DNA from: Saprospiraceae bacterium
GTDB taxonomy: Bacteria; Bacteroidota; Bacteroidia; Chitinophagales; Saprospiraceae
NCBI GenBank assembly: GCA_022841345.1
Contig: JALHRR010000014.1
Span: 39,134-103,133, forward strand
Reading direction: 5' to 3'
Length of the DNA stretch: 64,000 nucleotides
The notes under the pieces were generated by a model. That model was not told the origin of the DNA and did no database searches. It saw only the letters and a program-made list of their open reading frames with translations. Positions 9,663-19,113 of the stretch are shown piece by piece (position 1 is the first letter of the stretch; every line of letters starts with the position of its first letter). The position numbers and the translations under genes are program-made.

Positions 9663-9691
9663 AAAAAAGCCCGGCTGATAAAACCGGGCTT
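9663..9691 (-). terminator. Intrinsic terminator of the haloperoxidase-like gene
   Basis: On the minus strand AAGCCCGG pairs with CCGGGCTT around a 9-nt loop and is followed by a run of T. It lies 62 bp after the stop of the gene ending at 9754 and before the start of the Crp-like gene. Confidence 0.85.
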
Positions 9692-9753
9692 AATCTTTAT
9701 TGTGTAAGGTATTAATAAACCAGATACAGTAAGTTTTTAATTATAAGGATGTT

Positions 9754-11139
9754 TTATCTCCACGGTAATGAATTAACTTTTCTGCCCACCTTAAGGCCCA
9801 GGTCCATTGCAGCATCTGCATCCATTCTGAAATGCACACCAATGGGAATTCTCGAATAAGCATTCTCCTGTGCCATCTGGTAAAAACTATTAAATGACCT
9901 TGGTGTGCCTATAAACTCAGACCTTAATTCATGGCATTTATCTGTAATTGAATAATCATGTCCAAATTCAGCAGTAAGTACTTCAGAAGCTGCAGCTCCA
10001 AATGTACCATGACCGGAAGGGTAAGTAGGAAATTGAGGGGTAAAATACTGACCTGAACCATCAGGACACATTATAGAATTCCAATCTGAATGTCCCATGG
10101 ATCCTTTAATGTAATCGACTGGGCGAAGTAAATTGAATCGATACTTTTCACTCCAGCATCGAATGCCTGCATCACAGACTGCCATTCCAAGTTTAGCGGT
10201 AACTATTACAGCTTTGGCAAGATCAGCATCCTTTTCTTTCAATACCTGTACCGCTATTGCTTCCCATCTTCCAGCTGGTGAAAAGGTTAATGCCGGACAG
10301 TCATCGCTCCAGAATTGTGCAATCCACTTGTCTTCATAGTTTTGACCTTGACGAATAAGATCTACTTTGTTTTCAGTTTCCAGAGCCTGGGCATAAAATT
10401 CACTTTTTACATCTGTGCTGAATGGAAGATGTGCTTTGCATTTGTCATCTGAAGAAGCTGCAAATGTTCTTACACTGCCCCAATAAGGTAAAAGTGCTTC
10501 TCCAAAATCCGGATAAGTGGGCTGCCATAATCCAGGTCCTTGCGGTGGTGCATAATTAGGGTCTCTTGGACGTAAATAACTCTCATGTCCTGCGAGATCA
10601 GTGCTTGACCATTCAAATACAGCTTCTGCAATATCTCTTCCCCAAACTATTGATGCATTATATACATCCGGTGTTACATCTGACTCATAGAGTGCATTAA
10701 GTTGATTTTGAAGACTTAGGATTCTTGACACCTGGGCTGCTGGTGCTGTAGGGAATAATTTTTGTGCCATAGTAGTATATGCGCTATTCAACGCCAGTGG
10801 ATAATGAATTTCTGCATTGCCAATTTTTGGCAATTGTAATCCAGGATAATGGCTTTCAAGAGATTTGTACCCGGGAATTCCGGAGACTACTGTTTCGTAA
10901 GCAGCAAGTCCTATATAACCGTAAGCTCTGGCAGCGACTGGTGGTAAATAACCGGGAGTAAATCGTTCTATTTCTAATAATAATTCATGCCATTCTACGA
11001 CCACTTTGTTTTCAAATGAAGAAGCCAGTTCTTTAGTGGCTACTAAATCCGGCTCGTCCCGCTTACATGATATCATTGTCATCAGTAAAAAAATAGATAA
11101 GAGGCCTGATTTTTTCAACAATTGTAATTTTAAAGACAT
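9754..11139 (-). CDS. Vanadium-dependent haloperoxidase-like (PAP2 superfamily) lipoprotein
   Basis: A 461-aa predicted lipoprotein (signal ends MISC at residue 25). It carries the three PAP2/vanadium-haloperoxidase active-site motifs: K332-x6-R339-P340 (KYRFNLLRP), P374-S-G-H377, and S429-R-x5-H436-x3-D440. In this superfamily the last histidine binds vanadate or is phosphorylated. Length and the all-helical pattern fit the haloperoxidase branch more than small PAP2 lipid phosphatases. Whether it halogenates or dephosphorylates cannot be told from sequence. A paralogue with the same motifs lies at 60501-61889. The upstream lipoprotein gene ends 27 bp before its start, so the two are likely co-transcribed. 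Confidence 0.88.
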   Translation of the reverse strand: MSLKLQLLKKSGLLSIFLLMTMISCKRDEPDLVATKELASSFENKVVVEWHELLLEIERFTPGYLPPVAARAYGYIGLAAYETVVSGIPGYKSLESHYPGLQLPKIGNAEIHYPLALNSAYTTMAQKLFPTAPAAQVSRILSLQNQLNALYESDVTPDVYNASIVWGRDIAEAVFEWSSTDLAGHESYLRPRDPNYAPPQGPGLWQPTYPDFGEALLPYWGSVRTFAASSDDKCKAHLPFSTDVKSEFYAQALETENKVDLIRQGQNYEDKWIAQFWSDDCPALTFSPAGRWEAIAVQVLKEKDADLAKAVIVTAKLGMAVCDAGIRCWSEKYRFNLLRPVDYIKGSMGHSDWNSIMCPDGSGQYFTPQFPTYPSGHGTFGAAASEVLTAEFGHDYSITDKCHELRSEFIGTPRSFNSFYQMAQENAYSRIPIGVHFRMDADAAMDLGLKVGRKVNSLPWR

Positions 11140-11166
11140 AATACATTTTGGGGTTTGGTGATTTAA

Positions 11167-11664
11167 TTAGATGGATATTGTGAGATAGAGTAATCGAAAT
11201 TTATTTGAATAACTTTTACTTGCTTCCTGATCATATTGGTGCACTTTTTCGAGAAACTTTATCTTCCTTTTTTCAAATTCTTGTTTTTCAATAGCCAGGG
11301 ACCTGATTTGATCTGCCAGTATTTTATCTTGTTTACCTGCTTCATTTACCATTTTCTGGATATCCTTTTGTAATAACTGGAAGGACATGAACATACGAAT
11401 ATGATCAGCGTTTCGGGAGTTTAGAAAGATCTCCCTGTCCACTGGTGGAAAATCTTTTCGTAAGGATGCTTCTATAATATTTGAGACATCATCCCAGAGA
11501 CTATCGACACTGTTATTTAATGCATTATGCCGATGTTCCAGATCAATGGCTATTTTAATTAATGTATGTGATTCATTCTCCCACTTTGATTTGTCATCCA
11601 ACCCATTACATGCAAGAATCATAAGCGTAAATGAATAAATCAAAAATCGAAGAGAATATTTCAT
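11167..11664 (-). CDS. Small helical lipoprotein of unknown function
   Basis: A 165-aa predicted lipoprotein with lipobox MILAC at residues about 15-19. The rest is mostly charged helix with coiled-coil character (KQEFEKRKIKFLEKVHQ near residue 130). I do not recognise a family. It is directly upstream (27 bp) of the haloperoxidase-like lipoprotein on the same strand, so they probably share a transcript and a cell-envelope location. Confidence 0.7.
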   Translation of the reverse strand: MKYSLRFLIYSFTLMILACNGLDDKSKWENESHTLIKIAIDLEHRHNALNNSVDSLWDDVSNIIEASLRKDFPPVDREIFLNSRNADHIRMFMSFQLLQKDIQKMVNEAGKQDKILADQIRSLAIEKQEFEKRKIKFLEKVHQYDQEASKSYSNKFRLLYLTISI

Positions 11665-12404
11665 ATTGCTGAGATTGAGAATTAACCATAAAGGTTTAAA
11701 GAAAAATTATTTCAAAGTTTGACAAATATCAATGAAGGTGATATTTCTTAAAACCCGAATCAAATAACCTCATCATATACTTTTGCAGGCTCAGAAAAGT
11801 ATCAAAAAAGGGTATAAAACTATAAAGCGAACCAAGACATCAAATCCCTTTTCTATACAATTTTACTGATCAGTACTGGAGCACCTGGGAACCAGTTCGT
11901 ATGATCAACAACATGATCAGACCTTAAAGACTTCAATGATCTATTACACAAAATAATTTGTCACTGAGATTCAGTGGTTTTTGCACTTTTTCAATTAAGC
12001 ATTAACAATGTAATCAATTGATATTCAATTCAAAGTGCTAATATGATTTAGCGACACTAGCCAATTATATTGGATTTCTTGTTTTGTACTTTACTATTGT
12101 ATGTCCAGTGTCAGACTTTTCCTGCTAATTTGAGTAATGTCATTTCCCCTGTATATCACCCTGACAAACAATAATATCAATAATTTTATATATTTGATAC
12201 TTGAACCCTACTAGCAAAACTGTAGATATCCAATTAACAATTCCCCTTTGAATTGCCCTGCTTTAACTTGCCCAAACACTTTAGAGTTTTTAACTTGCAA
12301 AGTTGATTCTGAAAAAACTTTTCTTAAGGGCAGCCAGTTTAGAAAATTGGTTGTAAATAATTATGAATGATTATTTACTAACTAAAATAGAGATAAATAA
12401 ATGT
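11665..12404. other. Divergent intergenic region
   Basis: About 740 bp between the minus-strand lipoprotein and the plus-strand antiporter. AT-rich, no supported gene. It must hold promoters for both directions, but no confident -33/-7 pair or operator was found. Confidence 0.5.
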
Positions 12405-13901
12405 ATGAATACACAAATTGAAATTATTTTATTAGTTGTATCTGTCCTGTTTTTCCTGAGCATTTTGGCAGGTAAAGCCAGTTCAAAATTTGGTATCCCG
12501 GCACTACTATTGTTCTTAGGTATTGGGATGTTATTTGGCAGTGATTTCCTTGGAATCCAATTTGAAAATATTCAGTTGGCTAATATGATAGGAACTATTG
12601 CGCTCTGCATCATTCTTTTTTCGGGAGGATTGGATACAAGCATAACAGAGATACGTCCGATTATAGCTCAGGGTGTAGTGTTAGCGACTGTAGGAGTGTT
12701 TTTAACAGCAATTCTTACAGGGCTGGTTGTTTGGTGGATATTAGGTATGACCATGGCGTCAGCAGGTATAGGTCTTATCACCTCAATACTATTGGCCTCG
12801 ACGATGGCATCAACAGATTCTGCTTCCGTTTTTTCTATTCTTCGTTCGAAAGGTCTGCATTTAAAAAACAATCTTCGACCTATGCTGGAGCTCGAAAGTG
12901 GAAGTAATGATCCTATGGCATACGTTCTGGTAATTTCTTTTATTAGCATAATCCAGCAAGATGCTCAGCCAAATTTTTGGTTGGTTGCTAGCCTATTATT
13001 ATTTCAACTTGTGATTGGAGCCGCATTAGGTTTTATATTAGGAAAAATTGCGGTTAAAGTAATTAATCGTATTGAAATTGGAAATGACTCCTTGTATCCA
13101 ATTTTGCTTTTTGTTTTCTGCATTTTCATATTTTCAATTACCTATTTTGCAAAGGGAAATGGATTTCTTGCTGTTTACATTGGAGGTCTTGTTATTGGTA
13201 ATTCAAAATTCGTTCATAAACGATCATCGCTAAACTTTTTTGATGGCTTAGCGTGGATGTCACAATTGCTCTTGTTCTTAACTTTAGGTTTACTTGTAAA
13301 TCCCCGCGAAATATTGCCCATTCTTATTCCCGGTTTGATTATCAGCTTTTTAATGATATTTGTCACCCGTCCACTATCCGTCTTTTTGTGCTTGCTGCCA
13401 TTCCGTAAAATGCAGGTCAAAGACAAAGTTTATGTGTCGTGGGTTGGATTGAGAGGAGCGGTCCCAATTATTTTTGCCATTTTAACCCTTGTAGCGGATA
13501 TACCCCATTCAAGATTGATTTTTAATATTGTGTTCCTCAGCACTTTGGTTTCGCTGTTAATCCAGGGAACTTCACTTGCCTTAGTAGCGCGATGGCTTAA
13601 GCTTGCTGAAACACCACGGAGAATTAGAAAAATGGATAGTTTTGATATTGATTTTTCTAATGATATTAAATCTGTGACATCGGAAATAGAGATTACAGCT
13701 AAAATGTTAGAAAATGGTAATCAACTGATGGATTTGTCTCTTCCGGATCAAACATTGGTTGTAATGATAAAACGTGATGAGAATTATTTTGTGCCAACCG
13801 GCAAAACGATTTTGAAAGGAAAGGATAAAGTTCTAATAATTACAGATAATCATGAAGCTTTAATTGAAACTTATAAAAACCTAGGGCTTGAGAATGTATA
13901 A
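12405..13901 (+). CDS. K+/H+ (or Na+/H+) antiporter, NhaP2/CvrA type, with C-terminal TrkA-C domain
   Basis: Cation/proton antiporter of the CPA1 family, inner membrane. Start taken at 12405 (MNTQIEIILLV), because the first TM begins at once and the length then matches NhaP2. An in-frame ATG at 12363 would add 14 hydrophilic residues. About 12-13 TM segments fill residues 1-390. The conserved transport-site motif ELESGSNDPMAY lies near residue 165. Residues about 415-498 form a TrkA-C/RCK-C ligand-binding domain, which in this family regulates transport. It is monocistronic: a bidirectional terminator follows at 14012. Confidence 0.92.
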   Translation: MNTQIEIILLVVSVLFFLSILAGKASSKFGIPALLLFLGIGMLFGSDFLGIQFENIQLANMIGTIALCIILFSGGLDTSITEIRPIIAQGVVLATVGVFLTAILTGLVVWWILGMTMASAGIGLITSILLASTMASTDSASVFSILRSKGLHLKNNLRPMLELESGSNDPMAYVLVISFISIIQQDAQPNFWLVASLLLFQLVIGAALGFILGKIAVKVINRIEIGNDSLYPILLFVFCIFIFSITYFAKGNGFLAVYIGGLVIGNSKFVHKRSSLNFFDGLAWMSQLLLFLTLGLLVNPREILPILIPGLIISFLMIFVTRPLSVFLCLLPFRKMQVKDKVYVSWVGLRGAVPIIFAILTLVADIPHSRLIFNIVFLSTLVSLLIQGTSLALVARWLKLAETPRRIRKMDSFDIDFSNDIKSVTSEIEITAKMLENGNQLMDLSLPDQTLVVMIKRDENYFVPTGKTILKGKDKVLIITDNHEALIETYKNLGLENV

Positions 13902-14011
13902 TAAAAGTTAACCTTGTAGTCTACAACCAGTATTGTTTTAATAGCTATGCGGGTGAATTTGGAAAGTACTATACCTTTTGATGCCGGTGAAGAGGATAAT
14001 AATAAAAATAT

Positions 14012-14037
14012 AAAGCCGAAGATTGATCTTCGGCTTT
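14012..14037. terminator. Bidirectional intrinsic terminator
   Basis: AAAGCCGAAGA pairs with TCTTCGGCTTT around a 4-base loop. It is followed by ACTTTTT on the plus strand and by a T-rich run on the minus strand, so it can end both the antiporter transcript and the convergent small Lys-rich gene. Confidence 0.85.
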
Positions 14038-14082
14038 ACTTTTTAAAAACACAAAAGGTGTTTACAAATTCTGCAATAATTG

Positions 14083-14196
14083 CTACCTTTTACCTTTACG
14101 CTTCTGCATTTTTTGTTCCAGCTTTTTTTGAATTTTTTGTTGTTTCAATTCCTTTAAATCCTTAACTGGTTTCTTAAGACTTTTTACTTTTGACAT
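14083..14196 (-). CDS. 37-aa lysine-rich small protein (probable)
   Basis: A minus-strand ATG-to-TAG frame codes for 37 residues, about 40% Lys+Arg, starting MSKVKSLKKPVKDLKELKQQ and ending KMQKRKGKR. The composition (strongly basic amphipathic helix) and the terminator 45 bp downstream make it more than a random frame. The sequence suggests nucleic-acid or ribosome binding, but no family is recognised. It is shorter than usual gene-calling limits. Confidence 0.5.
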   Translation of the reverse strand: MSKVKSLKKPVKDLKELKQQKIQKKLEQKMQKRKGKR

Positions 14197-14596
14197 GATA
14201 ATATATGAATTAATGTAGCAGTAATAGCCAAATAAGGGCTATTGCCAGTGATTAAATATTTTAATAATGATAAATAGTATAAGCTGATTGGCTTGTATGT
14301 AAGGGCTTATTCTGCGAGAATTAGTAGTGGAACATGAATGAAGCCGACAAACCAGTAAGCACTCCCGCGGGTGCTTATAAATGCAGGAATATGATTTTTC
14401 TTTTAAGTATCAGGTATGAATTTCTACCATTAAAGATGTTTAAATACAGTTCATACATCTCAATGGATAGAGAAGAAAAATAATCAGAAAATTTATTAAT
14501 GAAATTCATAATATAATCAAATTCAACGACTAAGAATGGGCATGATCCCCGATATTCTGAGTTGTACTAAGATACACAATTTTTTGATATGGCTTT
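14197..14596. other. Gene-free intergenic stretch
   Basis: 400 bp between the small Lys-rich frame and the GltB-like gene, which end/start on the same strand. No supported feature; it probably holds the promoter for the small gene. Confidence 0.4.
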
Positions 14597-16207
14597 CTAA
14601 TTACTCCAGCTCCCAATATTGCTTCGACCCCAGGCATTTGGGTTTGCATATTTGAAATCTAGCTTATACCGGTCTGGAATTTCTGATAAAAATGATCCGG
14701 TTTCATAGGAAGGAAATATTTCTTCATATGTCAGCATAGACTGAAACGAAATTCTTCTGTAAATATGAGAAAGCGTTATGTTTTCCATTTTATCCAGACC
14801 TGAAGCTCCTAGTAACTCAACAAAACTGTGAACAGTTGCTCTGTGAAAATTTGCAACCCTCTGTTTCTTGTCCTCAACCACGAGCCCTACAGAAAGCTTT
14901 GGATCTTGAGTCGCAACTCCCACAGGACATTTGTTAGTGTTGCACATTAGAGCCTGAATACATCCTACCGCCATCATCATAGCTCTGGCTGAATAACATG
15001 CATCTGCTCCCAAAGCTATCGCACGAATTATATGGAAACCTGTTAATATTTTACCGGAAGCAATTATTTTTATATGCAGTCGGATGTTAAGTCCATTGAG
15101 AATATTTTGAACAAAATCAAGCCCGTCTAAAAGTGGCGCACCTACATAATTTGAAAATTCCTGAGGTGCAGCTCCGGTACCTCCCTCTGCTCCGTCGACA
15201 GTAATAAAATCGGGATAAATATCCAAATCAATCATGGCTTTACATATTCCGATAAACTCACTTTTATGGCCTATACATAATTTGAATCCAACAGGTTTAC
15301 CATCAGAAAGCATTCGTAATTTATGAATAAATAACATTAACTCTTTCGGTGTACTAAAAGCTTTGTGAAAAGGTGGTGAAGCCACCAGCACATGAGGTTC
15401 TATATTCCTGATAGCTGCTATTTCCTCTGTGTTTTTAGATGCAGGTAAAATCCCTCCGTGTCCCGGTTTTGCACCTTGTGAAATTTTAATTTCAATCATT
15501 TTTACTTGAGGCAATAATGCTTTTTCCCGAAATAATTCAGGATGGAAATCACCATTATTTGTTCTGCAGCCAAAATAACCCGTGCCGATTTGCCAAATTA
15601 AATCACCCCCATGTTTTAAATGATATTTGCTCAAACCACCCTCACCTGTATTATGTGCAAATCCACCAATTTTTGCACCGGCGTTCATGGCTTCCACTGC
15701 ATTCGAACTCAGTGAACCATAGCTCATTGCAGAAATATTGTATATACTACAGCTATATGGTTGACGGCAATCTTTGTTCCCAATTAAAATACGGGGATCT
15801 TTCTCCAATAAATTAAAGTCCTTAGGAGACATTGAATGACACACCCATTCATAGCCTTCAGAATATACATCCAGTTGAGTACCAAACGGCATAGTGTCGT
15901 TTTGTTTTTTAGCACGTTGATAAATGGTCGATCGATCTATTCGATTTATCGGCTGCCCATCTGTATCTGATTCAATGAAGTACTGGTATATTTTTGGCCT
16001 CAGTTCTTCCATGACATACCTCAACCTTCCAACTATTGGATAAATTCTCGTGATAGAATGTTTTGTCTGGATCATATCATAATATCCTACACAGGATATC
16101 AGAAACACGGCTATGAATACAAAAACCCAGTATATATTTATAAAAATTGCTGCTCCCAGAGTTATTAAAAGACTTAGTGTAGAGATAGCCAAAAATATTT
16201 TTCTCAT
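14597..16207 (-). CDS. Membrane-anchored FMN-binding glutamate synthase-related protein
   Basis: A 536-aa protein. Two N-terminal TM segments (about residues 4-45) are followed by a GltB-like FMN TIM barrel (about 95-490). Visible family motifs: YGSLSSNAVEAMNAGAKIGG, the FMN/phosphate region TVDGAEGGTGAAP, GADACYSARAMMMAVGC, and a Cys triad C-x5-C-x4-C ending NKCPVGVATQ as in the 3Fe-4S site of glutamate synthase. The amidotransferase and GOGAT C-terminal domains are absent, so it cannot be a complete glutamate synthase. Stand-alone proteins of this kind are common, but the substrate is unknown. It appears monocistronic. Confidence 0.87.
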   Translation of the reverse strand: MRKIFLAISTLSLLITLGAAIFINIYWVFVFIAVFLISCVGYYDMIQTKHSITRIYPIVGRLRYVMEELRPKIYQYFIESDTDGQPINRIDRSTIYQRAKKQNDTMPFGTQLDVYSEGYEWVCHSMSPKDFNLLEKDPRILIGNKDCRQPYSCSIYNISAMSYGSLSSNAVEAMNAGAKIGGFAHNTGEGGLSKYHLKHGGDLIWQIGTGYFGCRTNNGDFHPELFREKALLPQVKMIEIKISQGAKPGHGGILPASKNTEEIAAIRNIEPHVLVASPPFHKAFSTPKELMLFIHKLRMLSDGKPVGFKLCIGHKSEFIGICKAMIDLDIYPDFITVDGAEGGTGAAPQEFSNYVGAPLLDGLDFVQNILNGLNIRLHIKIIASGKILTGFHIIRAIALGADACYSARAMMMAVGCIQALMCNTNKCPVGVATQDPKLSVGLVVEDKKQRVANFHRATVHSFVELLGASGLDKMENITLSHIYRRISFQSMLTYEEIFPSYETGSFLSEIPDRYKLDFKYANPNAWGRSNIGSWSN

Positions 16208-17031
16208 TACTTATTATTATTATTAAACTCACAAGCAAAATGTCGTAAGTGATCAGCTTTCGTCGGGTGGAAAAATTAATTGAATGTTGTGTTTAATGCG
16301 AAATAGCTTTGGAGCTGGGTAACCAACTCAAAACGTCTTTCACCAAACTTAATATTCTAAATAGTTAAATGGAATATATGGAGAAACCCGGAAAAAATAC
16401 TTTGGTTTTTTCCTGTATTCTTACTCTATGATAAGAGTTTCTCTAATCCCAATTGATGTGAAGTGTATCCTCCGTGTGTATAATTATAGCCCGGAGGAAA
16501 AGTTGATGTAGGCTTTGCTGTGAGACAAATACTGTGCAGAATGTTTACTTGCCGGTTTCATATTTGGATGAATTATATCCTTTAATTCTGAGTTATTATG
16601 ATCACTCAATCAGCTTTAACAATAATACATCATAAATGTTGGCAGTTTGCATTTACATATGCATATATGAGTATCAACAATGAATTTGTTGTTGTGTAAA
16701 CCAGGAATGGTGATATGTTAAATAACAGAACCTTAGCACATCAGTTTTGTTCTTACCATTTTAATGCACAACAAAGTTTTTCCTGGAAAATTTCCTTCAC
16801 TCAAAATAGTAGAGAGTTAAAACAGAGAAACTTTCACCTACAATTAAATTATATCAGTTTATAATGACCTTCAACTGTCCTATTCTAATTTTCAGCGCCA
16901 TGCTGTCCTAATCTGAAAAGTTGCTTTCTGTATTCAACTTTTCAGTGTTGGATAGCATACATACACCACTAGTTTCACTGGTGGTTTTTTTAATTTCCAT
17001 ATTTTATTTTTTAAAATCTAATCATACTATT
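16208..17031. other. Gene-poor region upstream of the Rnk-like gene
   Basis: About 820 bp without a supported protein gene. It holds a hairpin at 16469-16499 (TCCTCCG...CGGAGGA) and a terminator-like hairpin at 16965-16990. The latter suggests an upstream small transcript or a leader attenuator. Confidence 0.5.
16965..16990 (+). terminator. Terminator-like hairpin upstream of the Rnk-like gene
   Basis: ACCACTAG pairs with CTGGTGGT (one G-T wobble) and is followed by six or more T. It lies 42 bp before the ATG at 17032 with no protein gene upstream on this strand, so it may end a small RNA or attenuate the Rnk-like gene. Confidence 0.55.
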
Positions 17032-17442
17032 ATGAACAAGTTAATTATTAACCGCCTGGATTATGCGCGGATAAGAAAGAGTATTTCTGATGCCAAAAGC
17101 TTTCAATCAATGAATGATAGAGAAGCTCAAAAACTTTTGACAGAGTTGCATTCCGCGACAATTGTAGATCCTGAAGCGATACCTTCTAATGTTGTTACCA
17201 TGAACTCTATAGTGAAGCTGAGCTTCCTGAATAATAACAAACAAGTGCAATTTCAAATAGTGTATCCAGATCAGGCGAATTTTAAAGAGAATAAAATATC
17301 CATCTTTTCACCAATAGCAACAGCATTGATCGGATATAAAGTTGCTGATGAAATTGAGTGGATTGTTCCGGCGGGAATTACCAGAATTAAAATTGATGAG
17401 ATTATTTATCAGCCGGAGGCAGCAGGACATTACACAGTTTGA
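17032..17442 (+). CDS. Rnk/GreA-type C-terminal domain protein (nucleoside diphosphate kinase regulator-like)
   Basis: A 136-aa protein. Residues about 60-135 match the GreA/GreB/Rnk C-terminal FKBP-like fold: VKLSFLNNNKQVQFQIVYPD ... ISIFSPIATALIGYKVADEI. The N-terminal ~50 residues are helical but too short for the GreA coiled coil, as in Rnk. The open frame extends upstream to 16921, but that part crosses the terminator-like hairpin and is unlikely to be coding. Rnk-type proteins bind RNA polymerase in other bacteria; the role here is inferred by family only. Confidence 0.8.
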   Translation: MNKLIINRLDYARIRKSISDAKSFQSMNDREAQKLLTELHSATIVDPEAIPSNVVTMNSIVKLSFLNNNKQVQFQIVYPDQANFKENKISIFSPIATALIGYKVADEIEWIVPAGITRIKIDEIIYQPEAAGHYTV

Positions 17443-17473
17443 TAATTGATAATAAACTTTCTATATAACAATC

Positions 17474-17504
17474 TTGAATGGGGTACAAATTGTGCCTCAT
17501 TCAA
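17474..17504. other. Stem-loop after the Rnk-like gene
   Basis: TTGAATGGGGTAC pairs with GTGCCTCATTCAA (two wobbles) around a 5-base loop, 31 bp after the stop. There is no T run, so it may be an mRNA 3' stabiliser, a factor-dependent terminator, or the operator of the AraC gene. Confidence 0.5.
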
Positions 17505-17629
17505 TGTAATTCAACAGAATACTTTAAAAGAATCATTCAATTTTAGTAATTGAATTCCTGCTTCTATTTTCATTCAAAATCTGACACTCAGCTTTTTCAT
17601 TAGTTACCTTAAAAACTTAACTTTGAACA

Positions 17630-18460
17630 ATGGATCAACTTTTCAAAATATTTAAAGTAGGAAATGATGAAGCCACTAAAATTAGTGCTTCTCCTGATGA
17701 ACCACATAGCCACAACTTTGAAGAATTGATCATTGGAATGGAAGGTCAACTGGAACATTTTATTGATTTCAATACTGCAATTTTGGATGCACCTCTCTTA
17801 AGTTTTGTTACAAAAGGAAAAATTCACCGGGCTATTCCAAAATTGAAAAATGGTAAATGTGATATGTGGGTAATTCGCTTTAGAAGTGAATTTATTCCCG
17901 AAACTACTTTTCAATTGTATGCCAACTTTCACAACCATGCGACTTTAAAAATGGAAGACGGAGCATGTTTTAAACGACTGGATGTTTTGGCTGCAATGAT
18001 GAGTGAAGAGATGCAGCAGGAAAAACCTGACCTAGGTGTCGTCATGCATTTACTTAGTGCTCTGTTTATCATGATAGAATCAGAAAGGAATAAGTTATCT
18101 CCTGTCACAAATGGTATAGAAATATCACAGAATACTACGCTGCAAAATTTCCTGAAAATTCTTGAAGAGAATTATCAGCGACCACTGGGAGTTGATTTTT
18201 ACGCAGAAAAATTATTTATGTCTGCGAGGAACCTCAATTTGATTTGCAAAAACATTTTGCATCAAACCGTTAGCGAAATTATTGAAACCCGAAAGCTCAT
18301 TGAAGCAAAAAATCAATTGACCAAAACTGATAAGAATATTTCTGAAATTGGGTTTGATTTGGGCTACACGGAAAAAGCTTACTTCACTACTGTGTTTAAG
18401 AAACGAACCGGACAGACACCTTCCGAGTTTCGGGAGGAGATGAAAACAATCATTTCCTGA
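17630..18460 (+). CDS. AraC-family transcriptional regulator
   Basis: A 276-aa protein. Residues about 15-110 form a cupin-like sensor part (EPHSHNFEELIIGMEGQLEH). Residues about 165-272 form the double helix-turn-helix of AraC/XylS with the family signature IGFDLGYTEKAYFTTVFKKRTGQTPSEFR. It lies 98 bp upstream of, and is co-directional with, the YceI-SDR-OsmC-dioxygenase-Usp genes, which it probably controls. The inducer is unknown. Confidence 0.9.
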   Translation: MDQLFKIFKVGNDEATKISASPDEPHSHNFEELIIGMEGQLEHFIDFNTAILDAPLLSFVTKGKIHRAIPKLKNGKCDMWVIRFRSEFIPETTFQLYANFHNHATLKMEDGACFKRLDVLAAMMSEEMQQEKPDLGVVMHLLSALFIMIESERNKLSPVTNGIEISQNTTLQNFLKILEENYQRPLGVDFYAEKLFMSARNLNLICKNILHQTVSEIIETRKLIEAKNQLTKTDKNISEIGFDLGYTEKAYFTTVFKKRTGQTPSEFREEMKTIIS

Positions 18461-18558
18461 TTTTACAACTCTATGTCCGAATACTGATACCTCTTGCCCT
18501 GTAAATGATTGCATCTTTGTAATGTCAAACAAATCAATCATTTATAAATTAATTAGAA

Positions 18559-19107
18559 ATGGAATCAGCAACAAAAATAAGCAGTAAATGGGTTCTTGAC
18601 CCGACACACAGTGAGCTTACTTTTAAGGTAAAGCACATGATGATTACCAATGTAAAAGGTGAATTCAAAGACTTCTCCATTGATATTGAAGGGGATGATA
18701 TTTTTAAATCCAGAATCAGTGTTTTAATTGACGCTTCATCCTTGAATACCAATAGTGAGCAACGTGATACGCATTTGAAATCTGCAGACTTCTTTGATGT
18801 TGAAAATAACAAAGAGTTAAGTTTCACAAGCACTTCCTTCAAACAAACATCTGATGATGATTACGAATTAAAAGGTATACTTAACATCAAGGGAATAAAT
18901 AAGGAAATCACTCTTACATCAGAATTTGGTGGGATCAGTAAAGATCCCTGGGGAAATGAAAAAGCAGGTTTTTCCATCAGTGGTAAAATCAATCGAAAGG
19001 ATTGGGGCTTAAACTGGAACGCAGCTTTGGAAACAGGAGGAGTTTTAGTAAGTGAAGAAGTGAAAATATCAGCAGAAATACAATTTGTAAAACACTCTAA
19101 AATTTAA
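18559..19107 (+). CDS. YceI family lipid-binding protein
   Basis: A 182-aa protein with the YceI beta-barrel pattern: the opening KWVLDPTHSELTFKVKHMM, then DVENNKELSFTSTSF and NRKDWGLNWN near the end. YceI proteins bind long isoprenoid or fatty-acyl chains such as polyprenols. There is no signal peptide, so it should be cytoplasmic, unlike E. coli YceI. It is the first gene of a tight pair: the SDR gene starts 7 bp after its stop. Confidence 0.9.
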   Translation: MESATKISSKWVLDPTHSELTFKVKHMMITNVKGEFKDFSIDIEGDDIFKSRISVLIDASSLNTNSEQRDTHLKSADFFDVENNKELSFTSTSFKQTSDDDYELKGILNIKGINKEITLTSEFGGISKDPWGNEKAGFSISGKINRKDWGLNWNAALETGGVLVSEEVKISAEIQFVKHSKI

Positions 19108-19113
19108 TTAATC

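Noticed and set aside
13947..14165. 72-codon plus-strand frame after the antiporter
   Set aside because: It crosses the bidirectional terminator and is antisense to the more convincing Lys-rich small gene.
16921..17031. N-terminal extension of the Rnk-like protein
   Set aside because: It covers a terminator-like hairpin and codes for hydrophobic, non-conserved sequence; ATG 17032 fits the family.
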